From: Tretioscincus oriximinensis
Taxonomy: Eukaryota > Chordata > Lepidosauria > Squamata > Gymnophthalmidae
Reading direction: 5' to 3'
Assembly (NCBI GenBank): GCA_022410635.1
Contig: JAJVDF010000455.1
Coordinates: forward strand, 438,101 to 502,100
DNA length: 64,000 nt
The translations under genes and the position numbers were made by a program. Of the stretch, positions 35,400 through 47,171 are shown piece by piece; position 1 is the first letter of the stretch; every line of letters begins with the position of its first letter. The notes below the pieces were generated by a model. It had not been told where the DNA came from. It ran no database searches and worked only from the letters and a program-made list of their open reading frames with translations.

Positions 35400-38300
35400 G
35401 AAAGACCATTTCTTAACTGCACCACTGTGCACCATGGTACCTTCAAAAAAGTGGTTGAAAGGTGGGCTTTTGTTGTTCCTCACAATCACAACTACCAATA
35501 TCAGTGCAACAGCTTTCTCCATGTGTTGGAAAGGGTATAAAACTAAAGGGAGATAGGCCCTATCTGCATAGACTTATTAATCTGTTTTAGGAGGTTCACT
35601 ATTCCATGTTATCTACATGAATGCTAATCCACATCAAATATGTAGCAACAGCTCCCTAATACAGATTTCTGCTAGGTCACATAAACCTGCAATGTAATGC
35701 TATTAAAAATGCACTATCAGTGACATGTTTGCATGTTGGACATATTTGTGTGGTATCTGAAGTAGGTGTGTCCATGAAAGCTAAAGCCAATGCCACCTAC
35801 TTTTCTACTGTTAGTCTCTAAGTGCAACTAGCCCCCTTGCTGGATTTCCAATTATAGAACTGATACATAATGAGAAATAAGATGCATCCATGTCATCTTG
35901 CTAGTCTCACATCTATATTTATTTACTGCACAAATGCCTCTAAAAAACCCCCTTCCTTCCTATTTATTTGCACTTCTGTATTATCTTTCACCTCAAAGAC
36001 ATCAGTATGTGTTACAGCAGCAAAAACAACAAAAATGTTCAGTTTTACTGTAGAGAGTTCAATGTAACATAAAGGTTTAAGCAATTTGAATGAAAACATG
36101 TAAGTCAATTTATTGACTAAAAAAGTCAAGTATTTTAAAGTCATAAAATGATTAAAGTCTGCTTTGTCAGGCATCATTCAGAATGAATATCATAATAAAT
36201 GAAGGATGTAATGGATCTTCAATATTTAGAACATGAGGATTTGGGGGGTATACCAGTAGGTGGTGTTGTAACATCATAGGGATGACCCTGATTTGCCTAG
36301 GAAGCTCACTTTACTGCATATCTTCTCTTGTCCCAAAACTGTATTCAGATATAACAAAAGGTACTTCTTATAGAGACATTATGTGGCACTTTGTGTTGCC
36401 AAGCCCCCCACCCTGGCACGGATGAACACTACCCCAAGATATACATTTCAAGATATCTCTCTTTCAGATACATTCAGACATTTTCTCCCCAAATTCACAA
36501 CATAAGCCATGGCAAGCGATGAAGAAGTGCTTAAAAGTCCCAAACTACAAATATCTGTCTTCCTTGTTTTTCTGTTACTGTATTTTTAAAAACTTGTAAA
36601 CGCTAAAGGGAACAAGGAAAGATATAACAGTTACGTTTCTGATGCCCTATCGCATGAGAAAAATTTCCCAAGAATCAACTTTTATGTGGGTGTCGTGTCT
36701 ATTTAAATTTGCTATATGGAATTGGGGGAATATTATCAAATCTATCTTCACTAAAGTAGGTCAGAATCAACAAGTGCTTCCAGAAGAAGAAGAGTAATCC
36801 AGGAACATTTATTAGGTGTTATCATGGATGTAGATCAATCTTTCAACAGTAATACATGTTTCACCTCCTGTTCCAAATAACTAACAAAATTATCTTCATC
36901 AGTATTTTAAGAGATAAACTTTAAGCCCTTTACTACCATTGGAAGTGTGTATAGAAATGATTTGGGAAAGGGGAAATAAGCCCATATTTTTCAAAGCTTT
37001 TTAGAAGATGACAGTGTACCTAGTTTTTCAAAAAATGTCCCTGTACTTAATGCCCAAATATCCTTCATTGTTATTCTACCTCTACGTGCATCCATCTTCC
37101 TCCAACGGTTTAAGCTTTGCTGTTTATCAAGCAAATCAGCAAATAAGTCAAAGCACAAGTCGGAGCTGAATCAGCCTTATCAGCAATAGTAGGAAATAGA
37201 ATTCTGCACTTTTATGGCATACTGTACTATCCAAGCAAAGTCTTTAAACAAATCAGATTAAGTATTACAAATGGATGTAAATGATGAGGAAAGCTAAAAG
37301 CTAGGGGCAGATGAAGGTTGAAAGGAGAAGCCAAACCTTCCATTGACCGTGGATCAGTCACAGTGGCATTTTTCTGTATCTGGGAAGCATCATGTTGCTG
37401 GAAATTAACTGGCAGTAATCTACAACCTTGCTAAGCTACCTCTGTAATGAAAAGAAACAATGTTTACAAATGTTCATGCGTTCTTATGAGGACAAAGATG
37501 TCTGCTGCTTAAAAAATAAAGAATGATAAAGAACCATGGTTTTGCAAAACACGATGAACGGTGTTTGGAAACCTGGAACAAATAACGGACAGGTGTTGTT
37601 GACCAACAAACATTGCAAATAGCATAATTGCAGTAGAATCCTATGTGACCGATATTGATGTTTGTGTTTCAAAGGAGCAATCGTTGCCTATGGTCATTAC
37701 ACATATGTGCATCAACACAAATGTAGATAAACACACAACCACACAGAGACATTGCCCTCGCTGTTCTCCAAGGACTTAATCTAAATTTAAGTGGTCTATT
37801 TTGTCATAATGGAAAGACAATCAGTATATCTAAGATGCTCGAGTTGACCAATGTTAGAATTTGATATGGTGTTAGAAACAGCTCTGAATGGCACTAACAC
37901 ACTTTCCCCACCCCACAGCAAAGCACTCATGCTTATTATTGTATTAAAGCAATTCTACTGGTTAAATCAAGCAGTGAATATAAATAGCTGCATTACTGCC
38001 ATTGGACATTAGAGCTTATTTAGTAGATGGGAGTCTTGTGAGTGCTTTTGATGTGATTGTGAATAAGCTGTTTTTGCATGAGAAGCTGATTTGCAAAGGA
38101 TACAGGGCTATCTGATATCTCTGACATAGAACTAATAAACTTTGGAATGTTAGCAGCTATTTCAATAGTTTAGTATTCTACAAACTTTTAGCATTTCTAA
38201 AATGATCCTGTGAAAACATGGTTGGAAAGGGAAATATATTGCTTCTTGGACGAGGCTAAAATCCAGAAGGGGCATGGAATATTTAGCATCTAGAAAAGTA

Positions 38301-39565
38301 CTGCAATTTATTTAAGATGAGAGATGTAAGCAATACAGCATTATTTCTCCTGTTATCAGAAAGGACAAAGCCCATCAAGGGCAATACTGATTTATTTGTG
38401 ATTAATTTTAATCCAGAGCATGAAATCAGAGAGTGAAATTTATTTGTGCATAATTGGATACGCAACTGAAAATAATGAGAAATGGGTAGCAAGGATTGAC
38501 TGATGATTGTGGACAGATAATGTCCAAATTAAGGTAATGTTTTTCCTTCAAAAGATTCTTGTATGTTGCAGTAAGCAAGTACTACTTCTTCTTTGATTAC
38601 AAATTATTGGAAGTACATCAGTAATAAAGAATGCATAATCTGAGACATCCAGATTATGAAGAGTCCCCACTTGAAACCAGTTTGAAGTGACTCACATAGG
38701 TTTGCAAGTGGAAATTCAATGCTCTAAATGCGGGTATTGAACTCCAATCATTTTGTGGTAGATTTTCATGACATTAACTCTTTTACGTCTAAAGTTGTTA
38801 AAACTCAAATCAGTTCAGTTGAAATAGATGTCTAGAATTTTCTCTGACAGTTGGTTATGTAATACTCCTTCACCTTCCTTGGTCTTCTGTTATTCTAGAT
38901 ATTATAACATAAGCAATTTGCAGGTTCCAGTAGAAGAAAATAGTTGATTCTGTTTTTTCCCCTCTTGGTAATGAGAAATTCCTGCCTTGTGCCCAATCTT
39001 TTAGCATAGTTTTCTTTTCTGTGAATTTGCTCACTTCTTTCCCATTGCTCAAATCCCTCCGTGCCCCCCCCCCCCCGGTCTGGTTATGTTCTTCATCTTT
39101 TTGGAGTTGCTATAAGAGAAATAAATTTAGAAAAACAATATATATACATTATATATAATTCTAGTTTTGCTGTCTCAAAACAAAAATAACTTTCTGTGTT
39201 TTTCTCAGACTTTCCTATCCTGAAAAAGACTAACATTCATCTGGCGTATTTCAAGGTTGAAAAAGATTTGGAGCATTAGTCCAATTTATTTTATGTTTGA
39301 ATACAAAACCAGGTCTTCGGGGGGATAGAAACCATACTTTCGTAGGTGAGTAGAGCATGATTCCCCAGTCCCTCCTTTCCAATGACACAGATGTTTGTGA
39401 TCATTGTAGACAGGATGGGAGCTATGTCATAACAAGGAGGGACTACAGTGCTACCTAAGGCACTTTTCCTTTTGTCACAGTAGCATTCATGTTTATCCAG
39501 TTTTCCTCTGCAGTTTTATGCTTCATAAAAGGGATTTTAGCAAACAAATTGCCATTAGACCTAAA
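35400..39565. other. Long repeat-poor stretch
   Basis: About 4.2 kb. Only a dispersed-repeat relic (35755-35855, GTTAGTCTCTAAGTGCAACT), a C-run (39064-39076) and a possible conserved block (37930-38110) were noticed. No exon with family resemblance. An acceptor-like site at about 36469 leads into a short open frame ending in GKR-stop, which I could not substantiate. Confidence 0.4.
37930..38110. promoter_or_regulatory. Candidate conserved non-coding block
   Basis: Repeat-free, with ATTGTATTAAAGCAATTC, AAATCAAGCAGTGAATATAA and GTGATTGTGAATAAGCTG. The texture is like vertebrate conserved elements; untested. Confidence 0.25.
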
Positions 39566-39572
39566 TATTAGG

Positions 39573-39818
39573 CCTAGACAGGTTTATGGACACCAAGGGT
39601 ATAAATGGATGAATGTCTGGATATTGCCTCAGGGATGGAGCAACAGGCAGGACTCCTGAAATACCATTTGCTGGGAGTCATGAATGGGAGCATGTTTTGC
39701 TTTCCTCTGTTCGGACTGCCCAGGTGTATCTGGTGGGCCTCTGTATGAGACAGAGTGCTGGACTAGATGGGCTCTGACCTGATCTAGTATGGCTCTTCTT
39801 ATGTTCTTAGGTTCTTAT
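39573..39818 (+). mobile_element. CR1-like LINE 3' end
   Basis: Reads AGACAGGTTTATGGACACCA, GGGAGTCATGAATGGGAGCA, TGGACTAGATGGGCTCTGAC and ends TCTTCTTATGTTCTTAGGTT. The end is the exact inverse of the start of the minus-strand copies at 45916 and 48087. About 245 bases, strongly 5'-truncated. Confidence 0.85.
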
Positions 39819-39819
39819 T

Positions 39820-41450
39820 TCTGGGGCAAGCAGCTCAGTACATCACTTTACTAACCTTACGCATATCCAGCCTTTACACATGGCACTTATGCCTCCCCTG
39901 GAGAATAAATACATTATTCTCCCATTTGTCCCCCATTTTTGCACAGCTCAATAAATTGGTATTTAGAACTTGCAGAGTTGCACAAAAACTGGCATAAAGA
40001 AAATAAAATAAACAATGACTTGCTTTTCATGAATCACTGCAGAGCTGTACCTGTGGATGTCATGTAGTGCTTGAGTGGAAACCTTGACAGGACAGAACAA
40101 GGGGCATAACTGGAGACAATCATTAGCTACATCAAACAATCCCATTATGTGTTTCAACAGCAGGGAAATACTGAGGGCAGAACTGGCCTTTAAAGATCGC
40201 AGTAGATGGAGAGCATGGAGAAGGGCAAAAAGGAAAAAGGATCAAAGTGGAGAAAGGAATTGCATGGGTAGAAAAATGCATTTATTTCTGATCAACTGGA
40301 ACACGAACTCTTTATTCTTCTTAATTCTTGCTTATTATTAAAACTATTTGTGTTCTGAAAGTGTTAATTGGCTGAATAAAAAAATTAATAAAAAAATCCA
40401 GATAGGTCCTCCTGATGTGAAGGTTAGAAATTCTATAATAGAGATTTAACTTTTTGGATGTTTCCAACATGACATAAACCCTGTTATCCTCTTGGAATTG
40501 AATTGGGAATTTCACATGCAATATTTTACAGTGCCAATTACAATGCAGAAAAGTGCATTACAACTCTATTATAAGAAATTCAATAACCATGTCAATTTTG
40601 CTGTGAGAGCTCAACTGACTTGTGCTTGTGGTGTGCAGCCTACAAAAATCAGTCCACTAGGGAATTTTGGAAGGTAGCCAAGCACACAAAAAAGGCAAAA
40701 GAAAAGAAACCGGCTACTTGGTTAACTGTGAGAAGTCCTCAGCGGATGGTTTCATAGTCACCTGCACTCAGGTAAGGTGTGTGACGATTGTGCCTGCTTT
40801 GGTAATGTTCGATCTCGCTGTGGTACCACATATTTAAATAGTAGATAATCATTGTTTGCATGACAACTAAAAAGGAGAGAGAAAAGAGGAAGGAAGAAAA
40901 GAAAAAAAGCAGGAAAGGAAGGAAAAAGCCATATCATAATACATCTGTTTAAAGAATGAATTATCAGCAGAATATCAAAAAATCCTCAGGGACCAATTAA
41001 GATGTACTGCAGGAGCTGATGACTAGGTGACATGTTCTTCCAAACTGACCCACAGGGTCAGAATAAATTGCTCCCCTCCATGCTCTGCTGAATAACTTGC
41101 TTTTTTTTTATGGCAATGTACCTGTTGGAATGCTTGTTGTTCCATGGCAGAAAGACAGAGGAAGTGACAAGCTGCATTTGTGTTTATCTTTGGAAGTGCC
41201 TACAAGTATCATTATCAGGAACTTTGGTAATTACTATCAGGGCACATTTTTATACCGTGAATAGTGGAGATGCTTCTGTTCACCAAAACTGGCAATGACA
41301 GAGACATCTTTTTCAGTGGTAATGGAGAATGCTTCTATTCCCCTAGAACAAAGCTGCCTCACTCTGTAGGGCTCTGATGCAGGAAAGGCTTAAAAGGTCT
41401 ATGTCTTGCTTCATAACTTTGGTGACTGACAATCTGTTTTTTCATCACTC
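39820..41450. other. Unassigned DNA
   Basis: No gene or family recognised. A purine-rich segment of AAAG/GGAA words lies at 40872-40926. Confidence 0.4.
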
Positions 41451-41452
41451 TA

Positions 41453-41717
41453 GAGGCACAGTGATACAGCGGCTAAAAGCCCTGCTGTTTCAGCCGAGAT
41501 ACTGAGTTCAAATCCCTATGAGTGCCCTCTACTATCCTCAGCTCTAGCCAATCCAGCTATTTGAAAACAAGAACCTGTGGTTAGATAAATGGGAACCATC
41601 ACAGCATGGTAGGGAAGATAAAATGTAATCCTTTGGGCAAAAAATAAAGCTTAAAAGCTGCATTGAGTACCTTCGAGTGAGAAAAGTGGGGTGTAAAAAC
41701 TGAGTTCTTTTTTCTCT
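41453..41717 (+). mobile_element. tRNA-derived SINE, TTC-tail class
   Basis: The head GAGGCACAGTGATACAGCGG is followed by a good B box (AGTTCAAATCC, 41505-41515). The body CCAATCCAGCTATTTGAAAA and tail-proximal GAGTACCTTCGAGTGAGAAA lead to a short T-rich tail. Confidence 0.8.
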
Positions 41718-41719
41718 TC

Positions 41720-42470
41720 ACAGAGCCTGTCACGTCATGGCATTTAATCTGAATAGAGATTAGTTTCTCATTGTGCTGGGCAGACACATTAAAAACCTTC
41801 CTGCTTTTTATAAGAGCTTCTTGTAGGCTGGGGATGCCATCCAATCAGAGAGCCTAGTGGGTGGAGTTTGGGCAGAAGGGCAGAAAACAATAAAGCTCAG
41901 GATGGGGACAACATTTGTGAGCATAGGAAACACACCTTTAGTCCATCTTGTATCAGAGTGAGTGATGGGAACATGAAGTCAGATTCTTTTGTCAGCTTGT
42001 GGCCGTATACAAGATTTTGTAATGTATAATAAAAGCCACAACTACTGACGACATTTGTGGGAGTTACCATCATTGGTCTAGAACCACTGGCTTAGAACAA
42101 GGCATAGTACGGTAAGTGCAGAAAGTTCTCAGACTTGAGAGCACTGGTCAGTTTATAGCTGCTACTTCTTGAAAAACCTTTAGCCATATCAATAATTTAG
42201 GTCAAAAATGTCAGGAAAGAAACCTCAGTCTGGCACTTGCTAATACGATCATCATTGGATTTATAGGGGGAAACAAGATTCAGATGGGACAGAAAGAGAA
42301 AAGGCTGAGGATGAAAAGGCAGCTGGTGGTGTCTCCCAGGCAAATCCAATAGGATTCCTTCTGAAACTGCAAAAAATGCAGAAAACAGCATCCAGAATAG
42401 TCAAGGAGATGGACTGTCTCTCTTGTGAAACTAGGTTGCGATAGCTGAGTCCCTTCAACCTTGAAATGTG
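41720..42470. other. Unassigned DNA with CR1-like traces
   Basis: The stretch 42330-42475 ('gcaaaaaatgcagaaaacag', 'aggagatggactgtctctct', 'ttcaaccttgaaatgtgg') may be a decayed LINE reverse-transcriptase segment; nothing else is recognised. Confidence 0.3.
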
Positions 42471-42478
42471 GCATTTAA

Positions 42479-42609
42479 AGTTGCATCCAGACTTCATTTA
42501 CTTATTTTGCAATATTTATGAAATAAAGCATGGATGTTCTTGAATATCCATGTTTTATTTTGGAATGTCCAAATATAACAGTATAAGCAAGTGACATGTG
42601 AATGCAACT
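42479..42609. mobile_element. 131-bp palindromic element with TAA TSD
   Basis: AGTTGCATCC at the left and its inverse AATGCAACT at the right, flanked by TAA on both sides (42476-42478, 42610-42612). A central foldback pairs 'aataaagcatggatgttc' with 'gaatatccatgttttatt'. Short, non-coding, and consistent with a PIF/Harbinger-type MITE. Confidence 0.65.
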
Positions 42610-42863
42610 TAAGAAGTACAACATTAACCACTGTTATATACAACATTAGACCAAAGTTATAGGAGATGGACGGTAAATGTGTCGATGTCTAGAATAGATG
42701 TCTACGTATTGCTTCTATGTTGGGCTACTGTTTGAGAAGCCCAGAAGCAACTGATGAGTCACTAGAGCCAGAATTTCCAATTGGATTTTTAGTGTAATTC
42801 TTCAGGGTTGAAGTTGGATTAAAAGTACATATTTGACTCTGGCTTGGATTAGATACGCTGTGG

Positions 42864-43052
42864 TAGGCTGACCAGATGACCCCTTTTGGGGGGAGGGTGA
42901 AAATCCGGTTTTGGGGTGCCTCCCAGTTTTTTCTAAGGATAATTTTTTCAAAAAAAGATTTTTTTTCTATTTTTTTTTACCTCAGAAAAAAACAGGAGAA
43001 ACCCCAAAAACGGTTTTCAACCCTTCCCAAAAGGGGTAATCTGGTCAGCCTA
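42864..43052. mobile_element. 189-bp hairpin with 8-bp TSD, TAGGCTGACC family
   Basis: Flanks CGCTGTGG (42856-42863) and CACTGTGG (43053-43060) match at 7 of 8. The arms run the full length: TAGGCTGACCAGATGACCCC opposite GGGGTAATCTGGTCAGCCTA, then GGTTTTGGGGTGCCTCCCAG opposite its inverse. The same length as the 18074 copy. Confidence 0.85.
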
Positions 43053-43329
43053 CACTGTGGCCTTATCCAGCAGGATTCTTCTTATATTCTTACCCCATTC
43101 TGTGGGCTTATTCTACTTAGCCAGGAACTAGTTCAAAGCACTGGCACTTTTTGGTCTGTGATTAGGAGATAACCAGATGTCAGTTATGCCAGGACTTATA
43201 GGGAGAAACCTTCATTCTTTGGAGTAACAATGCAATAATTATTACAACAAAAGAACATAATGTTATTTCCCTGACAAATCTGGCCAGATCCCTTCAGAAC
43301 CTGTGTGCTGAAGGTTCTTATGCAAACAC

Positions 43330-43870
43330 TTTAAAAGCTTTTGATAGAAATTCACAATGGAGCAACTNTCCTCAAAAGCAGTTTTGAAGCTGAAACATAT
43401 GCAGAATGTGGCAACCAGGCTGTTTATGAGCTCTGCTGGCTCAGTGCCTATCATACCTGCTTCAAAGGAGCAGCACTGGGTGCCAATTTGCTGCCAAGCC
43501 CAATTCAAGGTTTTAATTTTGGATTATAAATCCTTAAATGACCTGAGGCTCAAACACGTAAACGAATTCCTCCACCCATACAGAACTGGCTATGCATTAA
43601 GGGCTCCTGGAAAGGCCCTTATGTCAGTGCCACTACCCCTAAATGAATTTTCTCTATGATAGCCCCCAGGCTAGAATGCCTTCCTTTTTGAGACACCATC
43701 TCTCTATTTGTTCAGGCACACCTCTTTACCTGTTCTCTCTTCACTTAAGAGGTAAAGCTGTTCCATCTCTGAATAATGCATCATTTACAATTGATTTCAA
43801 TTATGTTTTATGTAACTACTAGAATTTCAAATATAGGGTAGGATATAAATTTTAATAATTAAATAAGAAT
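43330..43870 (+). mobile_element. L2-like LINE, RT C-terminal and 3' end
   Basis: Encodes, in slightly broken frame, LKLKHMQNVATRLFMSSAG, then EQHWVPICCQAQFKVLILDY and KSLNDL, the familiar L2 block of 'VQNAAARL', 'LHWLPV..R..FK.L' and 'YK.LN'. The LRAPGKALMSVPLP segment and a GGGTAGGATATAAATTT tail follow. It carries an ambiguous base at 43369. Confidence 0.8.
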
Positions 43871-44298
43871 TAATTTAAAGGTGCATGGTGGTAACTGAAA
43901 ATTACAAACATAGCATATTTGGGGGGAAGTCAGGTGAATTGCCATCAAAAAGCAATCTCTTATCTGTGCATTAAGGGAATATTGCAGATTAAACAGAATA
44001 AACAACTGAATAAATGCTAAATAGTTTTGATAAACTCCTTTTCCATTTGTTTCTGTAACCAAAGTTGTCCTTGCTTTTTTTTTGTTTAAATTCTTGCAAT
44101 ATCAAATGAGGTTTCATATCTGAAAATACTGAAGAAGAGAAGCTTCCTGCCCAGGCATATTTTAATTTCAAGGGATACAAAGCTGCACTTGGGAGACATG
44201 AAATCTGTGTAGAGTGCCCTCGTGTGGTTAACTTTGAAACAACTGTACAGCACCTGCAAGCTAATAGAGTAACTCCACACATTGACTGCAAACGCACT

Positions 44299-44765
44299 TA
44301 GGGTACCCATATTTTGACAGCCCAAAACCGGGATGGGGGGGGGCGGGGGGAGGACGGGGTGGTGGTGCGAGAGCATGCGCGTGTGCACACACACACACAC
44401 ACTCTTGTGGTGAGACAGGCAGGACAGAGCTGCACAAAAGCTATGATCTCCTGTCAAAAACCCAAGCCTGTTTCCTCAGCAATGAGGCAAATTGGCATGC
44501 TCTGCCTGACAGCAGGCGTGAAACCCCGCCTCCTGAAGAGGAGCAGCTATGGCACACTCCGAGGGTATTTCCAGGACCCAGGAAGTGATGCTCATGCTGC
44601 AGCCATAAGCCCTGGCGGCTCCTTAAAATTCCAGATTTTTACATTCCCTGATGCAGCATCGAGGAATGTAAAAATCCGGGTTTTTCTCTTAAAACCCGGA
44701 GGGGACTATATTTTAATCCCCCAAACTAGGAATATCCCGCCGCTCCGGGATGTATGGCAGCCCTG
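44299..44765. mobile_element. hAT-like MITE, inverted relative of 24009
   Basis: Starts TAGGGTACCCATATTTTG and ends ATGTATGGCAGCCCTG. Internal landmarks of the 24009 copy reappear inverted: (CA)n at 44386-44402, CTGACAGCAGGCG, ACATTCCCTGATGCAGCATC and the 'ggactatattttaat' box. Inserted within the left end of the host element. The duplication is blurred (CGCACTTA against GCACCTTA). Confidence 0.75.
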
Positions 44766-45044
44766 CACCTTAAAAACGGGAAGCACCTTGCCAGCCCAGA
44801 GGAAGAAGAGGAGGAGGCAGCTGGCCAGGGATCCCCACAAGGCAGAAGGGTGTTTCCTGAGCTTGTACGTATGTGAAGATAAGGTGACTGGAGAAGGAAG
44901 AGGGTGGACGAAGCAGCACCTCAACAGAGGAGGAACCAGAGTGCTCCGTGGTCAGAGTCCTGTTAATGCGAATTGCAAGGAACTGTGCCCGATTCGCGTT
45001 ACAGACCCAATTCCATTTCCGGCACATATGACTATGCAGATTGA

Positions 45045-45485
45045 GGCTGCATTCCCATTAGAACTTAAAATCCCTTTTAATCATTCCACTATGAAAGCTA
45101 AGTGAGGGCTTAATTTTACCTGAGCATTCATTCCACTTTAACGTCCGTATTGCCTTGTGCTGGAGTGCTCAATGACTCTCTTTCAACGTGCTGCAGTAGG
45201 TGGAAAAACCTGAGCCTGGAGGGAATGCCAAACAAAAGAGCCCCCAGCCCCCGCTCTCTCGCTCGCTTTTTGTTGCCTGATCTCCCGTCAGTGTGCAAGT
45301 GGCTTGAATTACAAAAAGGAGCAGCGACAATGCAATTTTACCAGGAACTGTGAAGCAGAAATCTGTGATGTGAGTCTAGAGTGACATTGCAGCACTTCCG
45401 GGCCCGTTTTTATGGTAACACGGTCGAAACGATGGGCTTTGGCTTTGCAGTCCTGCACGTGTTAAGGGGCAATGCGTTTGCAGCC
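45045..45485. mobile_element. 441-bp MITE with TGA TSD, nested
   Basis: GGCTGCATTCCCATT and AATGCGTTTGCAGCC are imperfect inverses, flanked on both sides by TGA (45042-45044, 45486-45488). Removing it rejoins the host element, judged by the copy at 52.9 kb. No coding capacity. PIF/Harbinger-like by the TNA duplication. Confidence 0.65.
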
Positions 45486-45589
45486 TGAGGGAGGTGAGAG
45501 CGCTTTGGATTTGGATTTTAGTGCCCCCAGTATGCTCCCACTCCATGTTCGCTCCCATTTTAAAACATAGTACATTTGTATCCCCTGTG

Positions 45590-45910
45590 TGATTGGGAAG
45601 AAAATAAAAATCCTTCTCAAAAGGAAAACTTCCTGCCCCTTGGTGTACTCCTGTATCTTTTTTCATATAGCAGGTCTGTCCTTTTGCAAGCTTCTTGTTT
45701 TGTATTTAAGGTCTATTTGTTTTTACCTCATTTTATAAATTAATTGCACACGGGATAAGGAAGTGCTTTCTTTTGCAGGCAAAAATGATCAGTCTCACTA
45801 GCCAAACTCATATTCTAGTTTTATGAGAAAATATACGCAGGCAGTTTTTTTAAAAACCTACATTAATATAGAACAGTTTAAGGTGATCCTTAATCCACAA
45901 TGAGTTCAAC
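45590..45910. other. Unassigned DNA
   Basis: No gene or family recognised. Confidence 0.4.
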
Positions 45911-45915
45911 GTTAT

Positions 45916-46560
45916 AACATAAGAAGAGCCATACTGGATCAGGCCACAGCCCATCAAGTCCAGCATTCTGTGTCACACAGAGGCCCACCAGATGCACTTG
46001 GGCAGTCCGAACAGAGGAAAGCAAAATATGCTCCTGTTCATGACTCCCTGCAAATGGTATTTCCGGAGTCCTGCTTGTTGCTTGATCCCGGAGGCAACAT
46101 CCAGACATCCATCCTAGTATCCATTTATACCCCTGGTGTCCATAAACCTGTCTAGTCCTGTCTTGAAACTATCCAAGCTGTTAGCTACCACTACCTCTTC
46201 AGGAAGTAAATTCCACAGGCCGATGACCCTCTGGGTGAAAAAATACTTTCCTTTGTCTGTTCTCACTTTTCTACCCAACAGTTTTAAGGAGTGCCCTCTG
46301 GTCCTTGTGTTGTATGACAGAGAAAACATTCTTTTCTCTATTCACCCTGTCTATCCCATGTATGATTTTGTACATTTCAATCAGATCACCTCTCAGACGT
46401 CGCCTTTCAAGGCTGAAGAGGCCCAGACGTTGCAGCCAGACTTCGTAAGGGAGGTGCTCCAGACCCTTGATCATTTTTGTTGCCCTTTTCTGCACCTTCT
46501 CCAGTTCCAAAATGTCCCTCTTGAGATGTGGTGACCAGAATTGAACACAGTTGAGACTTA
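45916..46560 (-). mobile_element. CR1-like LINE 3' end, well preserved
   Basis: The minus strand encodes the CR1 reverse-transcriptase end: [20 protein letters not shown] (within 46271-46510), the '[16 protein letters not shown]' segment, then after a short break [20 protein letters not shown] and WNLLPEEVVVANSLDSFKT (46114-46329). The 3' UTR ends at the inverse of TCTTCTTATGTT. Only a frameshift separates the two stretches, so this is one of the younger copies here. Confidence 0.9.
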
Positions 46561-46609
46561 ATAGTATCTAACTTGCTATTATCAAATGTTTTTATCAAAT
46601 TGCACAAAC

Positions 46610-46795
46610 GTATTTTTTATTTATTTATTTATTTTATTTTATTTATTTATACCCGACATATACCTGACGGTCTCAGGGCGGACAACAATAAAAACAAAAT
46701 ACAAAATTGATATTAAAAACAGTATCTAAAAGTTGGAAGAACATTTTTTTCAACCATAGGCCAAGTTAAAGACATGCGTCCCACACTTTGTCTTA
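46610..46795 (-). mobile_element. L2-like LINE 3' end
   Basis: (TTTA)n at 46618-46652, ATACCCGACATATACC and GGTCTCAGGGCGGACAACAA, then 'ccataggccaagttaaagac', as in the 19573 copy. It directly follows the CR1. Confidence 0.7.
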
Positions 46796-47168
46796 AGGCA
46801 AATCTGCTCTGGCCTTATTCTGTCTTATATTATGAAATGGGAATCTTAGCATTGCCCCTGCCCCCTGATTTCCCCCCACCATCCCTTTGATCCATCTATA
46901 TGGGAAAATGGCATCAAACCCCCTGTGGCAAGAATATGCACAAATCAAAATTCCATGCATGTTCAGTTCACCATAAAACCAAATCCCTTTTGGATGGTGT
47001 GATACCAAACCAGATAATGGTTCAACCAAATAATTAGTGAAGCAGATAATTAAATGTAAAGTGCCTGCATTCAAATTTGTACTGGTTTGAAAATAACAAA
47101 TACCATTTTTTTTTCTATTGAAGAAAGCTCTGTTCAAAAGCAAAAACACAGCAAACACAAATTGTTTA
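46796..47168. other. Unassigned DNA
   Basis: No family recognised between the L2 and CR1 fragments. Confidence 0.4.
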
Positions 47169-47171
47169 AGA

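Larger units (their letters stand above)
44285..45586. mobile_element. Harbinger-like host element, split by two insertions
   Basis: The outer sequence resumes across both insertions and aligns with the element at 52867-53474 in reverse. The left end is CTGCAAACGCAC (44286) then CACCTTAAAAACGGG (44766). The core GGAGAAGGAAGAGGGTGGAC (44892) and 'gcgaattgcaaggaa' (44968) match. The right side is AGCGCTTTGGATTTGGATTT (45500) to ATCCCC near 45584. The long open frame (263 codons, 44314-45105) runs across this nest and is not a gene. Confidence 0.6.

Noticed and set aside
36469..36530. Possible third exon encoding a GKR-ending peptide after the 25081 exon
   Set aside because: Frame and acceptor are permissive, but the intron would exceed 11 kb and there is no homology; too easily chance.
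44314..45105. Longest open frame in the window (263 codons)
   Set aside because: It runs through a hAT-like MITE, a (CA)n tract and part of another element; it has no domain, and its open state follows from GC-rich composition and inverted repeats.
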